Below are positions 36,079 through 44,586 of a DNA stretch of 64,000 bases, one piece after another. The notes below the pieces were generated by a model. The model worked only from the letters and a program-made list of their open reading frames with translations. It made no database searches and was not told the DNA's origin. Source of the stretch: Shimia sp. R9_2 (lineage in GTDB: Bacteria > Pseudomonadota > Alphaproteobacteria > Rhodobacterales > Rhodobacteraceae); assembly GCF_017743735.1 (NCBI RefSeq), contig NZ_JAGHRO010000001.1:909635-973634 (forward strand), given 5' to 3'. Each line of letters opens with the position of its first letter. Position 1 is the stretch's first letter. The translations under genes and the position numbers were made by a program.

Positions 36079-37172
36079 TGTATGTTGCAGTGAAAGGCGG
36101 CGAGCGCGCGATTGACAATGCGCATGCCTGGCTGGCCGAGGAACGACGCGGTGATCTGAATGTGGCGGAACTCTCCGTCGTCCAGATCCGCGAACAGCTG
36201 AGCCTTGCAGTGAACCGGGTGATGGCTGAGGGATCGCTTTATGATCCTGATCTGGCGGCGCTGGCGATCAAGCAGGCGCGCGGTGATATGATTGAGGCGA
36301 TTTTCCTCATTCGCGCCTATCGCACGACGCTGCCGCGATTTGGCGCGTCCGCGCCAGTGGAAACCGCAGATATGGCCTGTGACCGCCGGATTTCGGCGAC
36401 CTTCAAAGATGCGCCGGGCGGGCAGGTCTTGGGGCCGACGTTTGACTACACCCACCGCCTCTTGGATTTCGCTTTGGCTGCGGAGGGCGAGACACCGGTG
36501 GTGGAGCGTGGCGAAGCACGCACGGAAGCAACACCGCATATCACCGAGTTTCTCAACAAAGAGGGGCTGATCCAGACAGAGGTTAGCTCGGAAGAAACGC
36601 CGGGGGATCTGACCCGCGAGCCGCTGGAGCTGCCCGCAAACCGCCCTCTGCGCCTGCAGGCGCTGACGCGGGGCGATGAGGGGTTTGTGCTGTCGATGGC
36701 CTACTCCACGCAGCGGGGCTATGCGCGCAACCACGCCTTTGTGGGGGAGCTGCGCATTGGCAAGGTCGCGGTGGAGATGGAAATCCCGGAGCTGGGCTTT
36801 GCCATTGAGATTGGCGAGATCGAGCTGACCGAATGTGAGACGGTGAACCAGTTTCAGGGCTCCAAAACCGAGCCACCGCAGTTCACACGCGGCTATGGGC
36901 TGGTGTTTGGCCAGTCTGAGCGCAAGTCGATTTCTATGGCGCTCGTGGACCGTGCATTGCGCTGGCAGGAGCTGGGCGAAGACAACCTCGGCGCGCCTGC
37001 GCAGGATGAGGAGTTTGTGCTCTATCATTCCGACAACATTCAGGCGACGGGGTTCTTGGAGCACATCAAACTGCCGCATTACGTGGATTTCCAGTCTGAG
37101 CTGGAGCTGATCCGTAAGCTGCGCCGTGAGGCGATGGAAAATGTGGCACCGGTGCAGGAGGCGGCGGAATGA
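36078..37172 (+). CDS. phnI: C-P lyase subunit PhnI
   Basis: The 364-residue protein starts MYVAVKGGERAIDNAHAWLAE and has 'RGYARNHAFVGELRIG', 'FQGSKTEPPQFTRGYGLVFGQSERKSISMALVDRAL' and 'HSDNIQATGFLEHIKLPHYVDFQSEL'. PhnI is the nucleosidase-like core subunit that attaches the phosphonate to the ribose of ATP with adenine release. It ends Ala-Ala-Glu at an ATGA overlap with phnJ, whose ribosome-binding site (GGAGG) is inside the last codons. Confidence 0.96.
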   Translation: MYVAVKGGERAIDNAHAWLAEERRGDLNVAELSVVQIREQLSLAVNRVMAEGSLYDPDLAALAIKQARGDMIEAIFLIRAYRTTLPRFGASAPVETADMACDRRISATFKDAPGGQVLGPTFDYTHRLLDFALAAEGETPVVERGEARTEATPHITEFLNKEGLIQTEVSSEETPGDLTREPLELPANRPLRLQALTRGDEGFVLSMAYSTQRGYARNHAFVGELRIGKVAVEMEIPELGFAIEIGEIELTECETVNQFQGSKTEPPQFTRGYGLVFGQSERKSISMALVDRALRWQELGEDNLGAPAQDEEFVLYHSDNIQATGFLEHIKLPHYVDFQSELELIRKLRREAMENVAPVQEAAE

Positions 37173-38038
37173 GCGATTATAACTTTGCCTATCTGGATGA
37201 GCAGACCAAGCGGATGATCCGTCGTGCCATCCTCAAGGGTTTGGCCATTCCGGGCTATCAAGTGCCGTTTGCCAGCCGCGAGATGCCGATGCCTTATGGC
37301 TGGGGCACGGGGGGCGTGCAGGTCTCGGCCGCCACATTGACGCCGGATGATACGCTGAAGGTGATCGACCAGGGCGCGGATGACACGACCAATGCGGTCT
37401 CGATCCGTAAGTTCTTTGAGAAGACCGCCGGTGTGGCGACCACGGAAGAAACCGCGCAGGCAAGTGTCATTCAGACCCGCCACCGCATTCCCGAAGAGGC
37501 GCTGCGTGAAGATCAGATCCTCGTTTATCAGGTGCCGATCCCGGAGCCGCTGCGCTTTCTGGAGCCCTCGGAGGTAGAAACCCGCAAGATGCACAGTCTT
37601 GAGGAATATGGCCTCATGCATGTGAAGCTCTATGAGGACATTTCCAAACACGGGGCGATTGCCACCTCTTATGCCTATCCGGTGAAGGTGGAGGGACGCT
37701 ATGTGATGGACCCAAGCCCGATCCCGAAGTTTGACAATCCGAAGATGGAAATGGCGGCGATCCAGCTGTTTGGTGCGGGCCGTGAGCAACGGATCTATGC
37801 GCTGCCACCTTATTGCCAAGTGGTGAGTCTTGATTTTGAGGATTTCCCCTTTGAGGCCAGCAAGGCCGATCACCCCTGTGACATGTGTGGTGCCGAGGAC
37901 AGCTATCTGGATGAAGTGATCATGGATGACGCGGGCAACCGGATGTTTGTCTGTTCTGACACGGATTATTGTGCCAGTCGCCGTGCCGCCGGGCATGTGG
38001 GCGCGCAGGCCGCAGCCCTTGAGGAGACAGCCGCATGA
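37169..38038 (+). CDS. phnJ: C-P lyase PhnJ, radical SAM enzyme
   Basis: The 289-residue protein carries the unusual C-terminal cluster CDMC with later Cys in MFVC and the catalytic Cys in SDTDYC, in the same order as the Escherichia coli enzyme. It cleaves the C-P bond of ribose 1-alkylphosphonate 5-phosphate to give the alkane and a cyclic phosphate, using SAM and a [4Fe-4S] cluster. It overlaps phnI and phnK by four bases. Confidence 0.97.
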   Translation: MSDYNFAYLDEQTKRMIRRAILKGLAIPGYQVPFASREMPMPYGWGTGGVQVSAATLTPDDTLKVIDQGADDTTNAVSIRKFFEKTAGVATTEETAQASVIQTRHRIPEEALREDQILVYQVPIPEPLRFLEPSEVETRKMHSLEEYGLMHVKLYEDISKHGAIATSYAYPVKVEGRYVMDPSPIPKFDNPKMEMAAIQLFGAGREQRIYALPPYCQVVSLDFEDFPFEASKADHPCDMCGAEDSYLDEVIMDDAGNRMFVCSDTDYCASRRAAGHVGAQAAALEETAA

Positions 38039-38805
38039 CGCCGCTTCTGAAAGTTGAGAATATCAGCAAGTACTATGGCAACCGTATTGGCTGCAAAGAT
38101 GTGAACTTTGATCTCTACCCCGGAGAGGTCATGGGGATTGTTGGGGAAAGTGGCTCTGGCAAGTCCACTTTGCTCAACTGCCTTGCTGGTCATCTGACCC
38201 CGGAAACGGGTGAGGTGCTGTTTGAGATGCGCGATGGTGCGATGCGGGATACGGTCACCATGAGTGAGCCGGAGCGTCGTATGCTGAGCCGCACGGACTG
38301 GGCCTTTGTGCATCAGCACGCGCGCGATGGGCTGCGCATGAATGTCAGCGCGGGCGGCAATGTGGGCGAGCGGCTGATGGCCGTGGGCGCGCGCCACTAT
38401 GGCAATATCCGTGAAGAGGCGATTGACTGGCTGGGCCGTGTGGAGATCAACGAGAGCCGTGTGGATGACCGCCCGACGCAGTTTTCCGGCGGGATGCAGC
38501 AGCGCCTGCAGATCGCGCGCAATCTGGTGACCGGACCGCGGCTGGTGTTCATGGATGAGCCAACTGGCGGGCTTGATGTCTCTGTACAGGCGCGGCTCTT
38601 GGATCTGTTGCGCGGATTGGTGCGAGAAATGGGCCTGAGCGCCATCATCGTGACCCATGATCTGGCGGTGGTGCGCCTGCTCGCGGATCGGCTGATGGTG
38701 ATGAAAGACGGTCATGTGGTGGAGACCGGACTGACCGATCAGGTGCTGGATGATCCACAGCATGCCTATACGCAGCTGCTGGTCAGTTCCGTTCTGCAAG
38801 TTTGA
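38035..38805 (+). CDS. phnK: C-P lyase-associated ABC protein PhnK
   Basis: The 256-residue ABC ATPase has Walker A GESGSGKST, signature QFSGGMQQRLQIARNL, Walker B LVFMDEPTGGLDV and the switch His in VTHDLAVV. PhnK docks on the C-P lyase core and is not a transporter ATPase. Downstream, 57 bp with an interspersed repeat separate it from phnL. Confidence 0.95.
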   Translation: MTPLLKVENISKYYGNRIGCKDVNFDLYPGEVMGIVGESGSGKSTLLNCLAGHLTPETGEVLFEMRDGAMRDTVTMSEPERRMLSRTDWAFVHQHARDGLRMNVSAGGNVGERLMAVGARHYGNIREEAIDWLGRVEINESRVDDRPTQFSGGMQQRLQIARNLVTGPRLVFMDEPTGGLDVSVQARLLDLLRGLVREMGLSAIIVTHDLAVVRLLADRLMVMKDGHVVETGLTDQVLDDPQHAYTQLLVSSVLQV

Positions 38806-38831
38806 CAGGTTGGGGGCTGTCTGCCCCCAAA

Positions 38832-38858
38832 CCCCCGAGGATATTTGGGAATGAGAAA
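38832..38858 (+). repeat. Interspersed intergenic repeat, copy C
   Basis: CCCCCGAGGATATTTGGGAA with TGAGAAA matches copies A and B in the core GGATATTT and GAATGAGAA. It lies between phnK and phnL and touches the upstream start candidate of phnL. Confidence 0.65.
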
Positions 38859-38862
38859 TCAG

Positions 38863-39552
38863 ATGATTGAGATTAGAGATCTGAGCAAGACCTTCACCCT
38901 GCACAATCAGGGCAGTGCGGTGATCCCTGTAATGGATGGCGCCAACTTGAGCGTGGCGCGCGGGGAATGTGTGGCGCTGATCGGGGCGTCTGGTGCCGGT
39001 AAATCCACCCTGATGCGGATGATTTATGGCAACTACCTCGCGGCTGGCGGGTCTATCGTCGTGGATGGCGTGGATGTGGTGCAGGCCGAGCCGCGCGAGA
39101 TTCTGGCGCTGCGGCGTGAGGTGCTGGGCTATGTGAGCCAGTTTCTGCGGGTGGTGCCACGGGTGCCGACGCTGGATGTGGTGGCGGAGCCCTTGCTGGC
39201 TGTTGGCGTGGAGGCCGAGGCGGCGCGGGAGCGGGCGCGGCAGTTGCTGACCCAGTTGCGCATTCCGGAGCGGCTCTGGCAGCTGAGCCCGACGTCGTTT
39301 TCTGGCGGGGAGCAGCAGCGGGTGAACATTGCGCGCGGATTTGCCCATAGCTATCCGGCGATGTTGCTGGATGAGCCGACTGCTTCGCTGGATGCAACCA
39401 ACCGCGCCACTGTGCTGGGGCTGATTGAAGAGGCCAAGGCGCGCGGGGCGGCGATTGTTGGGATTTTCCACGATGAGGCAGCGCGCGATCAGGTCTGTGA
39501 TCGGGAGATTGATGTGTCTGTCTTCACGCCCGGCCTGCAGGGGGCGGCTTGA
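38863..39552 (+). CDS. phnL: C-P lyase-associated ABC protein PhnL
   Basis: From the ATG at 38863 (MIEIRDLSKTFTLHNQG) the protein is 229 residues; an ATG at 38851 lies within the repeat. Walker A is GASGAGKST, signature SFSGGEQQRVNIARGF, Walker B MLLDEPTASLD. It probably acts with PhnK in the complex. Its stop overlaps the phnN start by one base (TGATG). Confidence 0.93.
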   Translation: MIEIRDLSKTFTLHNQGSAVIPVMDGANLSVARGECVALIGASGAGKSTLMRMIYGNYLAAGGSIVVDGVDVVQAEPREILALRREVLGYVSQFLRVVPRVPTLDVVAEPLLAVGVEAEAARERARQLLTQLRIPERLWQLSPTSFSGGEQQRVNIARGFAHSYPAMLLDEPTASLDATNRATVLGLIEEAKARGAAIVGIFHDEAARDQVCDREIDVSVFTPGLQGAA

Positions 39553-40106
39553 TGGGGAACACTGGATTGCCTGTGCGGGTTGTGGGGGTTGTTGGCCCCT
39601 CTGGAGTGGGCAAAGACACGGTGATGGATGCCATGGCGGCGGCGCGCAGCGATGTGGTTTTGGCGCGTCGGGTGATCACGCGGGCTGCAGGCGCGGGTGG
39701 CGAGAACTCGATTGGCGCGACGGATGCGGAGTTTGATGCGCTGGTGGCGCAGGATGCTTTCGCCTTGTGGTGGCCCGCACATGGGCTGCGCTATGGCGTG
39801 CCGCGTGAAGCGCTGCAGCAGGCGGGCGCGCGGATTGTGCTGGTGAACCTGTCCCGTGGTGTGCTGGATCAGGCGCGGGCGGCGTTTGAGGATTTTGCGG
39901 TGCTTTCGCTGACCGCTGATGTGCAAACGCTGGCGCAGCGGCTGGCGGCGCGGGGACGGGAGAGCGAGGCGGAGATCGCAGCGCGTCTGGCCCGTGCCGG
40001 TGTGTCGCGCCCGACAGGCGCAGATGTGGTGGAAGTGGCCAATGACGGGGCGCTGGCGGCCACCGTGGCCGCCGCGCTTGAGGCGCTTCAGCCGGTGAGA
40101 GCGTAG
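39552..40106 (+). CDS. phnN: Ribose 1,5-bisphosphokinase PhnN
   Basis: The 184-residue guanylate-kinase-like protein has Walker A GPSGVGKDT near residue 13, 'VITRAAGAGGENSIGATDAEF' and 'ADVQTLAQRLAARGRESEAEI'. It phosphorylates ribose 1,5-bisphosphate to PRPP, the last step of the pathway, so the ribose part returns to nucleotide synthesis. The last 19 bases overlap the 3' end of the convergent DUF1045 gene. Confidence 0.92.
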   Translation: MGNTGLPVRVVGVVGPSGVGKDTVMDAMAAARSDVVLARRVITRAAGAGGENSIGATDAEFDALVAQDAFALWWPAHGLRYGVPREALQQAGARIVLVNLSRGVLDQARAAFEDFAVLSLTADVQTLAQRLAARGRESEAEIAARLARAGVSRPTGADVVEVANDGALAATVAAALEALQPVRA

Positions 40107-40771
40107 CGGTGGATTTCGTGAAACATCTGGCTGTCGTCTTCGCCCACCAAGGTCAGGCTGTTGACCACAAAGGGCTGTGGCAAGAGCGGTGTGATGTGGG
40201 GCAGAAGCGCGGCCTGAGTTTGTTCGGCATCTTTGTCAAGGCGGCCTGTGAGGGTGATGTGGAAGCGAAATTCCTCCATCACGTAAGGGTAGCCCCACTC
40301 TGCCAGCAGCGCTTCCTGTGCGGGCGACAGATTGGCCTGACGGCGGCGCGCCAGTTCGGCCTCAGAGGGCGGGCGGCGGAACATGTCGAGCTCGGTGACA
40401 GCGCGCGCGGCCAGTGCGGCCAGCGGGGTTTGATCGCCGTCGATCTTAAGGGCCAGAAAACTGCCGAGGCGGGCCAATGTCAGACCGGGCAGCGTGACAG
40501 GGGCCAGCGTGGCACAGAGCGCGGCCAGCGCCTCTTGCAGGGCCTCAGCGCTTTGGCCATCTGCCAGAAAAAACGGCGGTTTGATGGTGCCGTGCAGCCC
40601 GTATTTGCGCGGCGTGGCGGTGATCTCTTCCACCGGGCGCAGAAGATCTGCAATCTCCGGGTGGGGACAGTGCTTGCCCGCCACAGGATCCCAGCCCAGC
40701 CAATGGGCGCCAAAATCAGCCAGAGCACCGGGCTCTGGCGTGTAGTAAATGCCGTATCGTTTGAACTGCAT
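40088..40771 (-). CDS. DUF1045 / phosphonate-operon 2H phosphoesterase-like protein
   Basis: From the ATG at 40771 (after AGAGG) the protein is 227 residues and begins MQFKRYGIYYTPEPGALADF. It has two HxT-type motifs, YGLHGTIKPPF (near 59) and FRFHITLTGRL (near 164), the pattern of 2H phosphoesterases that act on cyclic phosphates. The family is known almost only from C-P lyase clusters, but its reaction is not established. PhnP, which opens the cyclic phosphate made by PhnJ, is absent here, so this protein may replace it (inference). The gene is antiparallel inside the phn run. Confidence 0.85.
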   Translation of the reverse strand: MQFKRYGIYYTPEPGALADFGAHWLGWDPVAGKHCPHPEIADLLRPVEEITATPRKYGLHGTIKPPFFLADGQSAEALQEALAALCATLAPVTLPGLTLARLGSFLALKIDGDQTPLAALAARAVTELDMFRRPPSEAELARRRQANLSPAQEALLAEWGYPYVMEEFRFHITLTGRLDKDAEQTQAALLPHITPLLPQPFVVNSLTLVGEDDSQMFHEIHRYALTG

Positions 40772-40799
40772 ATTGCCTCTTTCAACCTTTTGACAGCGA

Positions 40800-41969
40800 A
40801 TGCCAAAAATGCGTGACACCCACATGACACAAGAGATGATCCTTGCAAATGCCACCCTTGTTTTGCCCAACGAGACCGTGACCGGCTCGGTTGTGGTGCG
40901 CGACGGGATGATTGCCGAGATGGATCAGGGCGCGGCGGTGCCTGCGGGCGCGGTGGATTGCGAAGGCGATTATGTTGCGCCGGGCCTCATTGAGCTGCAC
41001 ACCGATAATCTGGAGCGGCACATGCGCCCGCGCCCCAAGGTGGATTGGCCGCATCAGGCGGCGATTGTGGCCCATGATGCGGAGCTGGCGAGTGTGGGCA
41101 TCACCACGGTGTTTGATGCGCTGCGCATCGGCTCGATCCTGTCTGATCCAAGCAAAAAATACGGCAAATATGCCCGGGCTGTGGCCGATGAGATCCTGTC
41201 GATGCGCGACAGCGGAGGATTGCGGATCAGCCACCATCTGCACCTGCGGGCGGAGACCTGCTCGGAGACGCTGATTGAGGAGCTGGCGGAGTTCGGGCCT
41301 GAGGATCGCGTGGGCATTGTCAGCCTGATGGATCACACGCCGGGACAGCGACAGTTCACCGATCTGAGCAAGTTTGAAGCCTATATCCGCGGCAAATACG
41401 CCATGGATGCGGAAGGGTTTGAGGACTACGTCGCCTTTCTGCATGGGCTGCATGACCGGTTGGGCAAGGCTCATGAAGAAGCTACAGTTGCGGAGGCCAA
41501 GCGCTTTGGGGCTGTGCTGGCGAGCCATGATGACACCACCGCTGCTCAAGTGGCGACCTCGGCGGGTTATGGCATCCATCTGGCGGAGTTCCCAACAACG
41601 GTGGAGGCAGCACGCGCCAATCACGCCCATGACATTGCCAATATCATGGGCGGGCCGAACCTTGTGCGTGGGGGCAGCCATTCGGGCAATGTGGCGGCGA
41701 TGGAGCTGGCGGAGCTTGATCTGCTGGATATTATTTCGTCAGACTATGTGCCTTCTTCGCTGCTGTTTGGTGCGGTGATGCTTGGCCAGACTTGGGGCAA
41801 CATGGCCAAGGGGCTGCACACGGTCACTGCGGCACCGGCGCAATACACTAACCTGACGGACCGTGGGCGTCTGGAGGTTGGTTTGCAGGCGGATATGATC
41901 CGGTTCCGGCTGACTGAGGGCGTGCCCTCGCTGCGCGCAGCCTGGCATAAGGGGGTGCGCTCGGCCTAG
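40800..41969 (+). CDS. phnM: PhnM, ribose 1-methylphosphonate 5-triphosphate diphosphatase, copy 2
   Basis: The 389-residue amidohydrolase has the standard motif LIELHTDNLERHMRPRP (near 61-77), 'ASVGITTVFDALRIGS', 'VLASHDDTTAAQVATSAGYGIHLAEFPTT' and 'NLVRGGSHSGNVAAMELAELDLLDIISSDYVPSSLL'. The start may be 40800 or the ATG at 40824 (MTQEMILANA). It is probably the main PhnM of the pathway. Its start lies only 28-52 bp from the divergent DUF1045 start, so it may be read from the phnG-N transcript through the antiparallel gene. Confidence 0.93.
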   Translation: MPKMRDTHMTQEMILANATLVLPNETVTGSVVVRDGMIAEMDQGAAVPAGAVDCEGDYVAPGLIELHTDNLERHMRPRPKVDWPHQAAIVAHDAELASVGITTVFDALRIGSILSDPSKKYGKYARAVADEILSMRDSGGLRISHHLHLRAETCSETLIEELAEFGPEDRVGIVSLMDHTPGQRQFTDLSKFEAYIRGKYAMDAEGFEDYVAFLHGLHDRLGKAHEEATVAEAKRFGAVLASHDDTTAAQVATSAGYGIHLAEFPTTVEAARANHAHDIANIMGGPNLVRGGSHSGNVAAMELAELDLLDIISSDYVPSSLLFGAVMLGQTWGNMAKGLHTVTAAPAQYTNLTDRGRLEVGLQADMIRFRLTEGVPSLRAAWHKGVRSA

Positions 41970-42448
41970 AGCTTTGCGAAGGCTGGCGCGTATGAGACCG
42001 CAAATGGGGTTTTGAGCGCGCCTGCTGCAAGCTCCAGCGCCATGAAATAAGGGCCTGCGAATTGGTTGGTGAAGCCTTTGGCCAACTCAACAGAATACCC
42101 AAAGCGGCTGTAGTAGGCGGGGTTGCCAAGTACGAAGCTGGCTTGCCAGCCCTCACGTTGCGCCTGCGCAAGACCGTGGCGGACGAGGGCTGCGCCGATG
42201 CCCTTTTGTCGATGGTCTGGCGCAACCGATAGCGGGCCAAGGCCTAGCGTGCGCACCGGGGCGGCCATTGGGGAGAACAGGACGTGGCCGATGATCTGGC
42301 CGTCTTCTTTCGCGACAAGAGAGAGCGCTGCATCGCCCTCTGCGCGCAGCATGTCGACAAGGCGGGCCTCCTCCGGTTGGCCAAAGGCGGCTTCGGTAAG
42401 GCTATGGATGGCGTCGATGTCGGCGGCGGTTTCTGGGCGGATGTGCAT
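41966..42448 (-). CDS. GNAT-family N-acetyltransferase
   Basis: The 160-residue protein starts MHIRPETAADIDAIHSLTEAAF and has the acetyl-CoA loop 'LSVAPDHRQKGIGAALVRHGLAQA' (R/QxxGxG/A) and 'GNPAYYSRFGY', as in YhbS-like acetyltransferases. The substrate is unknown. It is convergent with phnM (stops overlap by four bases), so it may or may not belong to phosphonate use. Confidence 0.85.
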   Translation of the reverse strand: MHIRPETAADIDAIHSLTEAAFGQPEEARLVDMLRAEGDAALSLVAKEDGQIIGHVLFSPMAAPVRTLGLGPLSVAPDHRQKGIGAALVRHGLAQAQREGWQASFVLGNPAYYSRFGYSVELAKGFTNQFAGPYFMALELAAGALKTPFAVSYAPAFAKL

Positions 42449-42496
42449 TTTGGCGTGCCTTTGGGGGAGGGCGGCGGTGCGCAGGGACTGCGCACC

Positions 42497-42883
42497 CTAC
42501 GGGGAGGTGGTGAAGAGAGCGAGTTTGTTGCCTTGGGGATCGCGCAGATAGGCGACGTAGAAATCGGCGCTATAGGCTTCGCGAAAGCCCGGCGCGCCTT
42601 CGTTTGTGCCGCCTGCGGTGAGCGCAGCGGCGTGCAGATCGCGCAGCTGCTGTTGGCTCTCTGTCTGAAAGGCCACCATGGTGCCGTTGCCTGCAGAGGC
42701 CGCAGTCCCGTCAAACGGGGCTTTCACGTAGAAATCCGGAGAGGTTGGCGGAGTACCCGGCGGGATGTAGCTGAGATCGCCGTGATAGTGCTCAAGCCGA
42801 TAGCCGAGCGCGGGCAGGAAGGCCGAGTAGAACCGCTCTGCGGCGGGGATGTCGTCTGCGCCGACGGTGATATAGGCGATCAT
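42497..42883 (-). CDS. VOC/glyoxalase-family protein
   Basis: This is a 128-residue single-module vicinal-oxygen-chelate protein: MIAYITVGADDIPAAERFYSAFLPALGY at the N-terminus, then 'DFYVKAPFDG' and 'GTMVAFQTESQQQLRDLHAAALTAGG', ending 'DFYVAYLRDPQGNKLALF'. Many relatives are annotated only as lactoylglutathione lyase-like, and no reaction can be named. It probably shares a transcript with the GNAT gene 48 bp downstream. Confidence 0.82.
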   Translation of the reverse strand: MIAYITVGADDIPAAERFYSAFLPALGYRLEHYHGDLSYIPPGTPPTSPDFYVKAPFDGTAASAGNGTMVAFQTESQQQLRDLHAAALTAGGTNEGAPGFREAYSADFYVAYLRDPQGNKLALFTTSP

Positions 42884-42934
42884 GTGAGGCGTCCTTTCAG
42901 GGGAAGCATAGCAAGCAAATCATACGCCGCATGC

Positions 42935-42967
42935 AAAAAAGCCCCGCGCGGGTGGCACGGGGCTTTT
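42935..42967 (-). terminator. Terminator of pckA
   Basis: AAAAGCCCCG (42937-42946) pairs with CGGGGCTTTT (42958-42967). On the minus strand the stem is followed by T residues. It lies 20 bp after the pckA stop. Confidence 0.85.
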
Positions 42968-42987
42968 CAATAAAACGAGAGAAGCGC

Positions 42988-44586
42988 TTAGCCGATGGCG
43001 GCGGCTTTCACGTCTGCGTCGATGTAAGGCAGGTATTGCTCGAAGTTGTCGGCAAACATGCCCACCAGTTTGGCGGCTTGTGCATCATAGGCGTCTTTGT
43101 CCGCCCAGGTGCCGCGTGGGTCGAGCAGGCTGTCATCCACACCGGGGACAGAGACAGGCACTTCGAAGCCGAAGTTGGCGTCTTTGCGGAATTCCACGTG
43201 GTTCAGGGAGCCGTCCAGCGCGGCGGTCAGAAGCGCGCGGGTGGCTTTGATCGGCATGCGGGAGCCGGTGCCGTAAGCGCCGCCGGTCCAGCCGGTGTTC
43301 ACCAGCCAGCAGGTGGTGCCAAATTCCGCGATCTTCTGGCGCAGCAGGGCACCGTAAGCTTCCGGACGGCGTGGCATGAACGGGGCGCCGTAGCAGGTGG
43401 AGAAGGCCGGGGTTGGCTCGGTCAGGCCACGCTCGGTGCCGGCCATTTTGGCGGTGAAGCCGGACAGGAAGTGGTATTCTGCCTGCGCCGGGGTCAGACG
43501 TGCAATCGGAGGCAGGATGCCGAAGGCGTCACAGGTCAGCATGATCACGTTTTTGGGGTGACCGCCAAGGCCGTTGTCGGATGCGTTCGGGATCGACTCC
43601 AGCGGGTAGGCGCAGCGCATGTTTTCTGTGAGGCTCTTGTCCTCGAAGTCGAGCACTTTGGTCTCTTCGTCATAGACCATGTTCTCGATCACGGTGCCAA
43701 ACATCTTGGTGGTTGCGTAGATCTCAGGCTCGGCTTCCGGGTTCAGGCCGATGGTTTTGGCGTAGCAGCCGCCCTCAAAGTTGAAGGTGCCTCGGTCAGA
43801 CCAGCCGTGCTCGTCATCGCCAATCAGGGTGCGGTTCGGATCGGCAGAGAGCGTGGTCTTGCCGGTGCCGGACAGGCCGAAGAAGATCGCCGCATCGACA
43901 GGGTTGTCTTTGGCGTGGTTGGCGGAGCAGTGCATCGGCATGATGCCTTTTTCCGGCAGCAGGTAGTTCAGCAGGCCAAAGACGGATTTCTTGTTCTCAC
44001 CGGCGTATTCGGTGTTGCCGATCAGGATCATCTTTTTCTCGATGTTGACCGCGATCACGGTCTCAGAGCGGCAGCCGTGCTTGGCCGGGTCGGCCTTGAA
44101 GCTTGGGCAGTTGATGATGGTGTAGTCGGCCACGAACTGATCCAGCGCATCGCGGTCGGGGCGGCGCAGCAGGTGACGGATGAAGAGGTTGTGCCAAGCC
44201 AGCTCGTTCACGACGCGCACGTTGATGGCGTGGGTCGGATCGGCACCGGCTGTGAGATCCTGAACGAAGTAGTCGCGGCCCTTCATGTGCTCCAGCATGT
44301 CGGCATGCAGGCGGTCAAAGGCGTCGCTGGCCATCTCGTGGTTGTTTTCCCACCAGATGGTGTCTTCGGTCATCGGCGTGCGCACGGTGAACTTGTCTTT
44401 GGGCGAACGGCCGGTGAATTCACCGGTGCTCACCAGGAAGGTGCCGCCGTTGCCCAGCGTGCCTTCGTTGCGCTTCAGAGCGTGCTCAATCAGTGCTGGC
44501 TCCATAAAGTTGTAATAGACATTGCCCAGACCTTCGATCCCTTGATCTTGCAGGCGGAATTGCGGGTTTACCCGTCCAAATGTCAT
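42988..44586 (-). CDS. pckA: Phosphoenolpyruvate carboxykinase (ATP)
   Basis: The 532-residue protein has the kinase-1a loop [13 protein letters not shown], kinase-2 '[26 protein letters not shown]', the substrate loop '[10 protein letters not shown]' and '[20 protein letters not shown]'. It converts oxaloacetate and ATP to phosphoenolpyruvate and CO2 in gluconeogenesis. It is divergent from chvI across a 373-bp region. In Agrobacterium pckA is also next to chvI-chvG, and acid induction has been reported. Confidence 0.97.
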   Translation of the reverse strand: MTFGRVNPQFRLQDQGIEGLGNVYYNFMEPALIEHALKRNEGTLGNGGTFLVSTGEFTGRSPKDKFTVRTPMTEDTIWWENNHEMASDAFDRLHADMLEHMKGRDYFVQDLTAGADPTHAINVRVVNELAWHNLFIRHLLRRPDRDALDQFVADYTIINCPSFKADPAKHGCRSETVIAVNIEKKMILIGNTEYAGENKKSVFGLLNYLLPEKGIMPMHCSANHAKDNPVDAAIFFGLSGTGKTTLSADPNRTLIGDDEHGWSDRGTFNFEGGCYAKTIGLNPEAEPEIYATTKMFGTVIENMVYDEETKVLDFEDKSLTENMRCAYPLESIPNASDNGLGGHPKNVIMLTCDAFGILPPIARLTPAQAEYHFLSGFTAKMAGTERGLTEPTPAFSTCYGAPFMPRRPEAYGALLRQKIAEFGTTCWLVNTGWTGGAYGTGSRMPIKATRALLTAALDGSLNHVEFRKDANFGFEVPVSVPGVDDSLLDPRGTWADKDAYDAQAAKLVGMFADNFEQYLPYIDADVKAAAIG

